From the NCBI RefSeq assembly GCF_029931775.1, contig NC_079318.1, forward strand, positions 78,155,614-78,219,613: DNA of 64,000 bases, written 5' to 3'. This document shows positions 34,123 through 43,933 of this stretch, one piece after another (the stretch's first letter is position 1; each line of letters begins with the position of its first letter). Both the position numbers and the translations under genes were made by a program. This stretch comes from Euleptes europaea (lineage: Eukaryota; Chordata; Lepidosauria; Squamata; Sphaerodactylidae). Below the pieces are notes generated by a model. That model saw nothing but the letters and a program-made list of their open reading frames with translations. It had not been told where the DNA came from and did no database searches.

Positions 34123-34128
34123 AATAAA
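34123..34128 (+). promoter_or_regulatory. DPYSL5: Proximal poly(A) signal AATAAA of DPYSL5
   Basis: A canonical AATAAA lies about 450 bp past the stop, followed within 25 bases by a GT-containing stretch (actttagtgtgac). It would give a short 3'UTR isoform. Confidence 0.55.
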
Positions 34129-35509
34129 GGTACTTTAGTGTGACTAGCAGTAGGATAGAAATGGAGAGGGGGGCGTGGGATGGGCACTGGGTGGGAGGCA
34201 AGAGCCACCCCCCCTCACTTCACACAGTTGTCTTTCTGGGCAAGGGGGTTCAGCCCAGCACTACTGGAGGGTGCCTCAGCCGTTTCTCTCCCCCTTGGAG
34301 AATAATGTATTGGATTGGGGGGGGGGCTCTGTATCCCCTTGTTTTCATATTCCCAGATGTCTCTCTAGACAGCCAAGTGTTGGCAAAGCCCCTTCTGCAG
34401 GCCCACCGGGCAGAAACGAGGCAGTGGCCAGAGCTAGATGGCAGGAGGAGAACTCACATTCCTGTTAGAGGGTGCTGCCTAGTGGTTAGAGTAGGAGGGG
34501 GCTGGCAAGCAAGGACCCTGTCCTTCCTCCTGTCTCCCTGTCCGTCCACGCAGACTGATGCAGCAGGACCTTCCACCTCTTCCATCCTCCTCTTCTTTCA
34601 AAGGCGGGGGGGGGCAGCGGGCCCTTCTACTTACATCCTTTTCTGAGCTCCAGAGTCCCAAGGACAGACCCTGTCCCCTTCCGATGGATCTGTTGCATTC
34701 CTAGAATCCTAGCCAGCTCCTTCCATTTGGGGTGGCAGCCAGTGTGCCGGAGAGCCAGTGGTGACCATTCGGCCCTTCTCCCACCTGCCTGCATAGGAGA
34801 GGCTTCCAGAGCAGAAGTTGGTTGTTGGGAGGGGGCTGCGTGTGTAAGGCAGCCTCCCCCATAGCTATTCCTCCCCACCTCCCAAAAGACTAAAGAGAAG
34901 GAGGGGTGGTGGATTTAGCTCTTCCGGCCACATGGCTCCCTCTTTGGCTGTGCCAGTTGCCACCCCGCCCACCCTCTTAGCTCTAGGTTTTGAAGGTGAA
35001 AGAAATACACCAGATGTTGCAAACAGGGTAGAGTGTCTCTCCTCTGATGCTAAGGGACGGGGAGAATACCTCGAGTCTTTAGGAGGAATACCTCCTAAAG
35101 GACTTGCCACCCCACTGAACTAGGGGTACCCTGAGAGAGAAGACAGCCGGCTCCCACCCTTCCTTTCTTCTCTGTACACGATGGTGCTAACCCCCCACCT
35201 GGTGCTCTGGCTGACTGTTGGGGGCCAAAGGAGCCCTCCTCCCCCCACCCTCCCCCCCACCCTCTGCCCACCAGGTCTCCCTCCGGAGTAGCGTGAAATG
35301 TGAACTGTTACTTGTGCACTTTCCCGCCCCCCCTCCACTAGTTGATAACCCATAGGTGTGTGAGGCCGGGCAGCCGGGCGCGACGGAGTCCCCAGCTCCC
35401 AGGACCGCAGTGGAGGAACTCGGCTTCTGAGCGCAGCCCTGCCCTGTTACATGTTGGAATAGTCTTGTAATGGCTGTTTTAGCGACCTGCAGTGCGTTTC
35501 TGTTTCCTC

Positions 35510-35515
35510 ATTAAA
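35510..35515 (+). promoter_or_regulatory. DPYSL5: Distal poly(A) signal ATTAAA of DPYSL5
   Basis: ATTAAA is followed by ggttgttctc and then a gtgtcttt GU-rich stretch, the usual layout of a cleavage site. SINE-rich intergenic DNA resumes further downstream, so this is the likely end of the long transcript. Confidence 0.6.
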
Positions 35516-36744
35516 GGTTGTTCTCACGGTCCTAGGCTCCCGTGTCTTTACTTGCTGACCCAGCCTATGGGCATGCCGTTGCCCTTAGAGGAGTGGGGTG
35601 GGCATATGCCCCAGAAGGGGTGCAGCAGATTCCCAGACTAGTGGGGTTGTTGTTGTTTTAGTGGGAGTGGGAAATGCAGAGTCTAACAACTGCCTGGACA
35701 GAGCCAGGCCAATGACCCACTGATGTCTTCAGCAGCAGTCTACCAGGTGCAGCTACCTTCCCTGGCTTCCAGCAGCCACCATTCAGAACTACACTGCCTC
35801 TCAGCGGCTCCACCCCTAGCAATCACAGCTAATAGCCACCAGTAGACCCATCCTTCGTGAATCAATGTAACCTTCTGAAAGCCACCTGTGCCAGCGGCTG
35901 TCATGGCACTATGTGAGGGCGATCTGGCTGCAACATCTGTCACCCCATTGATCGCCAGGTTTGATTCGGCTGATCTAGCTGGCTAGATGGGTGTTTCCTC
36001 CCTCCCTTACCGCTCCAGGTGTGTCCCTCCCGAAGCTGCGCACTCGGTGGAAGAGGACGACCATCCCAGATAGGAATGTACCGTTCTTCGGTCAAGGGTA
36101 TAAGATAGCTGCGCTTCCCTGCTAGAACCTCATCTCAAAATCATTACTCTCGTTGCTTGAAGAAGCCCTTCCTGGGTTTGCCTGGAGCCGACTGCCCGTG
36201 GATTTATTGTTAGACAAGGGATGCCCTCCCATTTCTCCATTGTGACAAATTCCAGAAGGGCTATTTGTGCTGCAGCAGAAACAGCAGCAGAGATGCCTGA
36301 CACCTGGAAGACGAAGGCATGAGATAGACATGTGAAAGAATGAGGTGGTAAAATGATGAGATGGGAGAACGGACCACACCACAGCAGGCTAACAGATGGG
36401 AAATCACAGTTTGGGATGTTTCCCTATGTTAAAACCGCCCCGTAAACAGAAAACCAGCACAGCGAGCACAAAAATGGGTGTGTGTGTGTGAAAAGTTTTC
36501 TCTGCTGTGCTAGCTGCAGGAGGCTTCCCCCCCCCCCCCAATGCGAAGGATAATTCAAAGCTGGAATCCACCCCTGATGTCTGCAGTGGTGCAGTCTATT
36601 CTACCACCTCAACATTCTGCCGTCCCATTCTCCTGCATGTGTAAACCCAGGGCTAAAGAATAAAATTTGTGGCACAATACTTTGTCAGCCAAAAAGATCA
36701 CTTTCTCACAAGTGACTGCTGTCAGAGATGGATCTTACCTTGGG

Positions 36745-36935
36745 AGGGGCTGTGGCTCAGTGGCCGAGCATCTGCTTGGCATGGAGAAGGTCCCAGGTTT
36801 AATTCTGGCATCTCCAGTTAAAAGGATCAGGTAGGAGGTGATGTGAAAGACCTCTGCCTGAGACCCTGGAGAGCTGCTGACAGTCAGAATAGCCAGTGAT
36901 GATTGTGATAGACCAATTTTCTGGTTCATATAAAG
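36745..36935 (+). repeat. tRNA-Ala-like SINE, sense
   Basis: It reads ggggctgtggctcagtggcc, gagcatctgcttggcatgga and gaaagacctctgcctgagac, ending in aaagcagcttttatg. Confidence 0.8.
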
Positions 36936-37089
36936 CAGCTTTTATGATTGTTCATATATTTGGGTTCCACAGACATCACAGAGATGCTGGACCCTGTGCA
37001 CTGTGCAGATCTGAATTGCTAAACACTAGTACTTTCCAGCACCAAGGAGAAAGCCCCTGCAACAAGAGAGCAACAGTGTCATCCTGAAC

Positions 37090-37205
37090 AGGTCTACTCA
37101 GCATGTTACTCAAGTTATTCAGTGGGTCTTACTCCCAGGAGAGCCTCCTTTCAATTGCACTGTTACATTGCAAACCTAAACAAAGTTATGCCCTTTTAAG
37201 CAAAT
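37090..37205. repeat. Fold-back repeat (lactcagtgggtcttactccc type)
   Basis: Around 37095-37160 are ctactcagcatgttactcaa and cagtgggtcttactcccagg, a squamate palindromic repeat of the same kind as 16948-17028. Confidence 0.45.
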
Positions 37206-37357
37206 TGATTTTTAAAGGATGTAGATGGCTGTAAGTCTGCTTAAGAATGGTGTTGTAAGACTTGCATTGGGGGCAGACTCCTTGTGCTGGAGGAAAGTTC
37301 CTCCATTAGTGGAATGGATCTGTGGGATCCAACCCATGACCCTTTGGCCCTGCTGTT

Positions 37358-37660
37358 GAAGAAGAAGAAGAGTTGGTTTTTATATGCCAATTTTCTCTCC
37401 CACTTAAGGCAGAATCAAACCGGCTTACAATCCCCTTCCCTTCCCCTCCCCACAACAGACACCCTGTGATGTAGGTGGGGTTGAAAGAGTGTGACTCGCC
37501 CAAGGTTACCCAGCTGGCTTCATGTGCAGGAGTGGGAAAACAAATCCAGTTCACCAGATTAGCCTCCGCCGCTCACGTGGAGGAGTGGGGAATCAAACCC
37601 GGTTCTCCAGATCAGACTCCACTGCCCCAAACCACCGCTCTTAACCACTCACCACGCTGG
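37358..37660 (-). repeat. Squamate tRNA-derived SINE, full length
   Basis: The minus-strand head is ccagcgtggtgagtggttaa and the tail is a clean (CTT)n run, seen here as gaagaagaagaag. Confidence 0.85.
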
Positions 37661-38984
37661 TTTACAATCTTGTTGATTTGATAGCTGAGAATCAATACTT
37701 CATGCTTCTGACAAAATGGGCTCTAGTCCGTGAAGGCTTATGCCATGATACATTTGTTAGGTGCAAGATGCTTCGTAGCTCTCCCTTAGTCACTCTCTCC
37801 ACACCTCCATTCCTCATTTATAAGCAGCTATTGTGTTCCCTCTTTAAGCTAAAAATTCCCCATCTGCTTAACTCATTCTTTGTATGACAATCCATCTCCC
37901 TGATCATTTTAGCTCACTGTCTCCCAACAATGTCTGCAGGGGAGCATTAGGTGAGCCTTTCTGCCGATTACACCTAGCTTGTGACAGCCACAAACAAAGA
38001 CTTCCTGCCCACCCAAGCTAGTGGCCCATTGTTTACACATGTAGGAAATATGCCTCCACCAAGATCTGTGGCAGCAAAGCCTACCAATTAGGAGTATTCT
38101 GCATGTGGCAGAATGCTAATAGTTGCCTATTGGACAGTACTCCCACTGGTCAAAGAGGAAAATATAATTTACCAGGGATCTGCTTTTGGTAGAGGATGAT
38201 GGCCCTCCTTCCTCATTTCCAACATTTGGGAGAGAGAAATAAATGGAGTCGCCGCAACAACTGTATTTCCTTCTTTTGACTTCCTTAATCAGGTTTCCAC
38301 AGAATGGGGCTTTGGGCATCACAAACTGTGGCAAAGGTTCAAAAACCCATTGCACCATGCTGGCTCTCAGAAGAACCACTATATCAACCACTAAAGAACC
38401 ACTTTATCAATACCACACAAGTATATCCTGTCCCTTAAAGACTCTCTGTGCTTGTTTTGGGTTCCCATAAACCAAACGGATGATCTGAAGAACTGGTGGA
38501 TGTTTTTAAATCCCACCCGTGAGTTCCTCAAAATGCAGGCCCCAGAGCCATATAATGAGATGGAAGGGGAAAAGGAAATACCAGGAGTCATCAGTGGATT
38601 TGGGAATAAGAAGGCGGCGGCAGCAGCAAAGTAGTTACATAAACACCCTGGAGGTGTTTATCTCTACCTTTAATGTGCCCTGTTATTTCTTATGGCCCAA
38701 GAGTCCAGGTCTGGTGATGAACTTAGCATGGCTGCCACACTTGCATTCCCTCGCGCTCCGGACCCTCTCAGAGTTCCCCTTCATTGGGGTCTCAGATGCC
38801 TTTACAATTCCTCACAGTTCTCCCTGGAGCAGGCAAATCCCACACAGAGCCTTGCCTCTAAAGGCCTCCACCTCCTGTTCTGCTGGAGCTCAAGCCTCCT
38901 CAGCCAATACACATTCCCGCTCATAATCAGAAGCCCCTTCTAGCCCAGGTTATGGCCTAACGGCCCTTTCTGTACATTACCTCA

Positions 38985-39007
38985 TTGCTTTATCCGTGAT
39001 AAAGCAA
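38985..39007. repeat. Perfect 10-bp hairpin
   Basis: ttgctttatc and gataaagcaa are exact reverse complements around a 3-base loop (cgt). Confidence 0.6.
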
Positions 39008-39105
39008 AACACCGGCTTACAAAACCCTGTTCTCCACCATCCCTAACCCCCCATCTTTCAGGGTCTGTGTAGAGCCTGCGTAACTGTGTGGGTATCCTGA
39101 CCATG

Positions 39106-39118
39106 GTCACCCAGCAAC
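39106..39118 (+). promoter_or_regulatory. RFX X-box, exact consensus match
   Basis: GTCACC-C-AGCAAC fits the X-box consensus GTNRCC(N0-3)RGYAAC with no mismatch. It lies 112 bp upstream of the ATG at 39231. Confidence 0.5.
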
Positions 39119-39151
39119 TGTGACTTTCCAGACTGGGCAGTGTGTTCCCTG

Positions 39152-39164
39152 GTTGCTAGACAAC
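39152..39164 (+). promoter_or_regulatory. RFX X-box, near-palindromic
   Basis: GTTGCTAGACAAC is a near-perfect palindrome with two consensus differences, within the 15-base ggttgctagacaacc. It lies 46 bp downstream of the first X-box and 66 bp upstream of the ATG at 39231. Confidence 0.5.
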
Positions 39165-39230
39165 CCATCAAGTTCTTCCTCTCTCAGAAACTGGTCAAGC
39201 GCCTCACTGTGCTAAGACTGCCGCAGAGCG

Positions 39231-39259
39231 ATGGCAGAGGAAGGAGATTCACCCCCAAG
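39231..39259 (+). CDS. Candidate first coding exon of an unannotated gene
   Basis: An ATG in strong Kozak context (gagcgATGG) opens a frame MAEEGDSPP that runs into a good donor (ccaag|gtaaac) after 39259, leaving phase 2. Two X-box motifs lie just upstream at the distance usual for RFX-controlled ciliary genes. I do not recognise the protein and could not find a matching second exon before the CpG island, so this may be a non-coding or alternative first exon, or chance. It is very short, and the confidence is low accordingly. Confidence 0.25.
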
Positions 39260-39485
39260 GTAAACAGGAGTGGTGATGGGGCTTGAGATTGGAGGGGCTG
39301 GGGAGGCATGGATCTACCTTATTTTAATAGACGGGTGATGGTTATGCTTGAGAGGTAGTCACTGTTGACTTCTACAATCTGTCTTCCCCATGTGAGTCTG
39401 AATAGCTGTAACTCTGCAGCAGCTTTTCTGGCAAATTTCTGCCCTGCTTCTGAAACCCCAGTTCAGTCCTGTAGGCCATCTAGAA

Positions 39486-39700
39486 CAAAGCTTCTTAAAC
39501 TGTGGGTCGCAACCCCATATGGGGTCGCATAACTGAATGTGGGGGGTCGTGAAAAATTTGGTAACAGTATAATTTTTAATGATTTATTATCAGTACATGT
39601 TTGATTTGTATACATGTTTTATATACCTATATAACCGGGGTTGCGTAAAAATTTCTCGGGCGAAAAGGGGTCGTGAGTGGAAAAGGTTTGAGAAGCCCTG
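39486..39700 (+). mobile_element. Non-autonomous hAT (Charlie-like) element
   Basis: It starts caaagcttcttaaactgtgg with gtcgcaacccc and ends ggtttgagaagccctg. The flanks atctagaa (39478-39485) and atctcgaa (39701-39708) form an 8-bp duplication with one difference. Confidence 0.8.
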
Positions 39701-39844
39701 ATCTCGAACACTCAGGGCCTTGCTAGACCTTGGCTTGTACAGAAGTATTCTTTTTAAAAATTCTCTGTGGAAAGCTGCTTCAGGAGGGGATGATTTGGAG
39801 CAGAGAAGCAGCAGGGAGGAGAAGGTTCAGCATCCCCTCCCTCC

Positions 39845-40400
39845 TTTGCTGGCGGTGGTGGAAAGTGCCATCAAATCACATATGACTTATGGCAACACCA
39901 TAGGGGAGGGGTCCCCCACATGGTGCCCACCGAGTGTTTTTAGAAAATATGTGGGGGCAAGTAGGGCGGTTTCCCAGCAGGGCTTCTGATTGGATGTGCA
40001 GATTTAAATAATGTTTTGGCAGCAGCTGCCACACAGTGATGTTAATCTCCCGTTCACACCTCTTTCCCAGTGTATTGTTAAAAAAATACCCCTCTTCTTC
40101 CCTGCACTTTGGCTTCCTCTATTTATGTGTCTCTGCCTCCTCTGGCAACCGTTTTGTAGATGTGCCCACCACCCTGTCTCAGAATTCCAAAGGTGCCCAT
40201 CGACTCAAAAAGGTTAGGGACCCCTGCTATAGGGTTTTCCAGAAAAGAAACAAACAGATGGGTTTTGCTATTGCCTGACTATGCACAGCAACCCTCACCT
40301 GCCTTGATGGGCTCCCACCCAAGTACTAACCAGGGCCAACTATGTGGAGCTTCCAAGACCAGTTGAGAGCAGGTTAGCCTGGGCCATCCAAGTCTGCTCC
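39845..40400 (-). repeat. 5S-Sauria-type SINE, antisense, split by a hAT element
   Basis: 39853-39905 carries the tail (ggaaagtgccatcaaatcac, gacttatggcaacaccatag). 40227-40395 carries the rest (gggttttccagaaaagaaac, cagcaaccctcacctgcctt, ccaagtactaaccagggcca), a diverged antisense copy. Confidence 0.65.
39906..40226 (-). mobile_element. Non-autonomous hAT element inside a 5S SINE
   Basis: It begins gaggggtcccccacatggtg and ends aaaaaggttagggacccctg. The flanks ccataggg (39898-39905) and ctataggg (40227-40234) form an 8-bp duplication with one difference. Confidence 0.75.
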
Positions 40401-42184
40401 CTCCAATTGCTGCTTCACTCAAAACTGCCTTCTCCTGAAAAGGTTTTTTTTTCCTGTTTCTGTGTAACACCTAATTAGGCCAAACTCTCTGGACTCGTTC
40501 TGTTTTGCTGATACTTTCTGGTGTTTGTGGATGAGCTATTTCAGTTGTCTGTTTCGTGGTCTTTCTTAGCAATGACATTCTGAGCCAGGTACAGGTATAA
40601 GGTGGCACCTGCCTTCCTCAGCTCCTCCTGTTCTGGCACTGAGCAACTGCAGTGTCCCCTGGGGCTGGCATAGTCACTGTAAAGAAACAACAGGACTCGT
40701 GGGAATCCTCGGCTGGATGTTTTCTATGTGGCCTTCCAAAGTGTCTTTGCAGTTCGACATGATGCAGGTTTGGCATGCTAGAAACCTAATTTATACCAAA
40801 AAGTAAAGAGGTAATTATCTCAAGCTTGTTTTTCTGTGACATGAGCACAGAAGGAGTCACCACAAATATGATGTGATGTTCCCCAAGACATCGCTGCCCT
40901 TTGGTCTCCAGATTTGAAAGGGCTTCACAACGATACCTTCACTACATCTTAATGCCTCCTCACCCTGCTGTTAAAAAAACACCCCACAGGTTTTATAAAA
41001 CCCCACAGGCTTTATAAAATCCATCACATGCACAGAGCTTGCCCATGTCCAGCAGGGCCTTAGAGGATGGTGGGTTTTAAGCCTTGCTTTTGACTCTGCC
41101 TGAGTTCCAGGTACTTTCCTTGGAGTACAGTGTGGCAACTATGGCTCAGGAAAATATTTAGTGGGAGACAGATAAGTTTGGGAACAAGGAAAGAAGTTTC
41201 CTGATAGAGCTCTTCATGAATTTAGTGCTGCTTGAGCATGAAAGCTCCTGGTGGATTGGGCTCCTGCTTTTTTTATTGCAATATGAAATTGAAATTGTTT
41301 TTTGTTTTTTTTTACCTTGTTTAGTTCTGTGTTTGCTTACAGTCCTGAAGTACAATGCATCCAGGTCACCTGAATTTTATTTCTGTCCTCTGTGGTGTTT
41401 GCAGTTCCATCCAATATTTTAACATTCAGTAATGTCACAGGCATATAACCTTCTCTCCTTCAGCAAACTGTGCTGCACACAGAACAACAATCCTTTTTTC
41501 AGCATGTCAGAGTCTCTGCTTTACTGATTTTGGTTTGTGGCTTTCTAATATATCAAGTAGGTCTCTGGTAAGGCAGCATATCGGCTTTCTAAATAAATAC
41601 CCCCTACTGCATAATTCAGTTAGACCAGGTATTCCATGTGAGCTCAGTCCCAGAACTTATTTTTAGTGCCAGAGCTACTTCCTTGAGCATGTGAAGTAAC
41701 AATTACAGAGATAATGCCTCTGAGCACAGGCAGAGTGCAGTCACCTACCCACTGACTAACCACAGCCTTCCCTGATATATCTGGGTTTGGATAGCAGGAT
41801 TTTCTATCAAGGGTACACGTTTCAGGACAACATCAACCTTGGAATCTTAAATTTTTTTAAAAAATAAATCATTGTCCTTTTAGCAACATCTTCTAATTGA
41901 ATCCCCCCACCCTGGAATTTACTCAAGAGTCTGTCATGTGAAAACATGCACTCTGGAGACACATGCTAACAGCACCCTTGCTGAAGTCAAACAAGGCCAG
42001 GTCTATTCATTGCCGTCAGGAAGACCACCTTATGAATCTTGTGGAAGTCATCTTGACTTCCATGGAAGAAAGGGGAGGGGTATAAATGTATTTATCAGTT
42101 AATTAACACTCCATCAAACAAATTACCTTATCAAAAATAAAAAAATAGCTGGAATAGATAGGATTTAACAGGTTAATGCCCTGA

Positions 42185-42392
42185 CCTGGATGGCCCAGGC
42201 TAGCCTGATCTCGTCAGATCTCAGAAACTAAGAAGGGTCAGCCCTGGTTAGTATTTGAATGGGAGACCCACAAGGAATACCAGGGTTGCTGTACAGAGGA
42301 AGGCACTGGCAAACCACCTCTGTTAGTCTCTTGCCTTGAAAAGGGGTCGCCATAAGTCGGCTGTGACTTGAAGGCACTTTACACATACACAA
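42185..42392 (+). repeat. 5S-rRNA-derived SINE (5S-Sauria type), near full length
   Basis: It has ggcccaggctagcctgatct, cgtcagatctcagaaactaa and gaatgggagacccacaagga, tracking the 5S rRNA, then the shared tail to acttgaaggcactttacaca. Confidence 0.9.
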
Positions 42393-42469
42393 CGGGTTAA
42401 TAATTTATACAGCCCATTTTACATGCAAAGCATTTTATGATTTTTCATCATATATCATAACCTGTGCTC

Positions 42470-42684
42470 TGACGTGGATAGCCCAGGCTAACCTGATCTC
42501 ATCAGATCTCAGAAGCTAAGCAGGGCTGGCCCTGGTTAGTACTTGAATGGGAGACCACCAAGGAATACCAGGGTTGCTGCGCAGAGGAAGGCAATGGCAA
42601 ACCACCTCTATTAGTCTCTTGCCTTGAAAATCCTACTGGGTTGCCTTATGTTGGCTGTGACTAGATGGCACTGTACACACACAT
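42470..42684 (+). repeat. 5S-rRNA-derived SINE (5S-Sauria type), near full length
   Basis: It has atagcccaggctaacctgat, cagatctcagaagctaagca and cttgaatgggagaccaccaa, then the shared tail to atggcactgtacacacaca. It is a tandem-oriented neighbour of the copy at 42185. Confidence 0.9.
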
Positions 42685-43643
42685 ATTATAATCTCCTCTA
42701 GACATGTTACATATATATTTACAAGCTTATATTTTAAAATGAGGGAAAAGTACACCTACCTATGTTGTCAAATAGCACACAATGGAAAGCAGCAATAGAG
42801 AGAAATGTTGTAAACAGTGGATAAAAAATAATGGACCTCTGAAAAGTCTTATTTGCATAGCCCCCAGTCCCATACCTTTGCCAACTTTCATCCAGTCTAT
42901 ACGGGATGCCAGGAAGCAGCTAGTTTTCTTCTGGCTGCAGACAAATCAACCAGTACACAACTTGTTCTGCTCTTATGAAGTCAGAAAAGGGACTAGTTTG
43001 CATAGAACTTCCCAGATTGCAATTTCCCTGCTTTTGGGGACAGGTGCTAAATTGGCACTTCATCTCCCCAAATCCCTCTGAGCCTATGGCTTGGTAGTCT
43101 TGGGATGTCCACAATGGGTCCCTCTTTAGTACTCCTAACATTGTTGAGATCCTACTCACCACTTATGTAATTGTTTTCCTCTGACTCTGTAACCTTGAAA
43201 GGTTGCCAACTGACCAGAAGGCCATCCTTCTGGGGGGAAAATGTGCTTTCAGTGCTTTATTTTCCAACTTTCTATACCCCCCTTTTGTTGTTTTAGAAAA
43301 CAATAAACAAAAGATCACAGAGGATATTCTGCCCATGTGCACTGCTGTTTTTCAACAGAAAACTGCTGTTTTTCAACAGATCCTCTTCGGAAAAAGGAAG
43401 GCACTCTGCACATGCTCACGATCACTCTGCACACTACCACTGATCCTTTTTTTGTCCAAAGTTTGTAGATGAGCATAAGGCGCTTCGACCAAGGTTCCAG
43501 ACGCTCCTTAGGAAGGAGTGCCAGGGTTTCAAGGGTGGGATCTGTAGCCCCAATGGATCGAGTCGATCCAAGTTCGAGGCCAGAGCAGGAATCAGACGAG
43601 AAAAGGGGAGGGAAAGCGTCTGGGCGGGACTTTAGAAGCCGCG

Positions 43644-43657
43644 GTTGCCATGACAGC
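43644..43657 (+). promoter_or_regulatory. X-box-like RFX half-site
   Basis: GTTGCC-AT-GACAGC has one perfect half-site and two differences in the other. A second similar motif lies exactly 50 bp downstream. Confidence 0.35.
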
Positions 43658-43693
43658 CAGATCAGTCGACCGCTCTCTCTCCCGCCCTTTGCG

Positions 43694-43707
43694 GTTGCTA
43701 TGGCAGC
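43694..43707 (+). promoter_or_regulatory. X-box-like RFX motif
   Basis: GTTGCT-AT-GGCAGC has one difference in each half-site from GTNRCC/RGYAAC. Confidence 0.35.
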
Positions 43708-43773
43708 GGGAAGAGAGGCGGGGCTAAGGCCGAGGCCCGACAGGTCCCTGCTCTGGAAGCCTGGTGAGGGGCG

Positions 43774-43783
43774 GCGCATGCGC
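43774..43783. promoter_or_regulatory. NRF1 site
   Basis: GCGCATGCGC is the full NRF1 palindrome, a motif concentrated near CpG-island transcription starts. Confidence 0.6.
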
Positions 43784-43799
43784 GGAGGGCCCTCTCCCC

Positions 43800-43933
43800 C
43801 CCCCCTTCCTCTCAGAGCCGGCTCGGTTGGTGCGGACTCGGAGGCCGAAGAGCCGGAGGAGTCTCCGCCGCCGCCGGTAGGAAGAGGCAGGCCGGAGGAG
43901 GGAGCCAGCCGCCGTTGCCGCGCCGGCACCGCC
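43800..43933 (+). other. MAPRE3: Candidate non-coding first exon, probably MAPRE3
   Basis: A good donor (gtgagtgtt) begins at 43934 after a GC-rich, CCG-repeat stretch just downstream of the NRF1 site. An earlier possible donor (ggtaggaag) lies near 43876. The start is not determinable by eye, so the left edge is nominal. Confidence 0.35.

Larger units (their letters stand above)
33677..35535 (+). other. DPYSL5: DPYSL5 3' untranslated region
   Basis: No splice sites or coding frame follow the stop. The stretch is largely free of recognisable SINEs, unlike the flanking DNA, and runs to a distal ATTAAA at 35510. The last 100 bases before that signal are AT/GC balanced and look constrained. The 3' boundary is estimated as 15-20 bases past the signal. 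Confidence 0.7.
35536..43480. other. Intergenic region between DPYSL5 and the CpG island
   Basis: It holds the SINE, hAT and 5S-SINE copies listed here and the candidate RFX-driven exon at 39.1-39.26 kb. The stretches 35700-36700, 37670-38900, 40480-42150 and 42700-43330 show nothing I can name. An open hydrophobic frame at 41216-41422 has no splice-bounded support. Confidence 0.7.

Noticed and set aside
38985-39007. Perfect hairpin near the candidate exon as a terminator
   Set aside because: A 10-bp stem with a 3-base loop is expected by chance at this scale in 64 kb and has no T-run; this is not a bacterial context.
40540-40590. Possible exon between atttcag and gtacag (frame VCFVVFLSNDILSQ)
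   Set aside because: Its open phase does not match the phase-2 donor at 39259, and the match to splice consensus alone is weak evidence.
41216-41422. Hydrophobic open frame MNLVLLEHESSWWIG onward
   Set aside because: A stop lies just upstream, there is no acceptor with a pyrimidine tract, the frame runs into a T-rich stretch, and I recognise no family.
42185-42684. 5S rRNA gene-like sequences
   Set aside because: The 5' part is truncated or diverged and each ends in a SINE tail shared with other dispersed copies, so they are 5S-derived SINEs.
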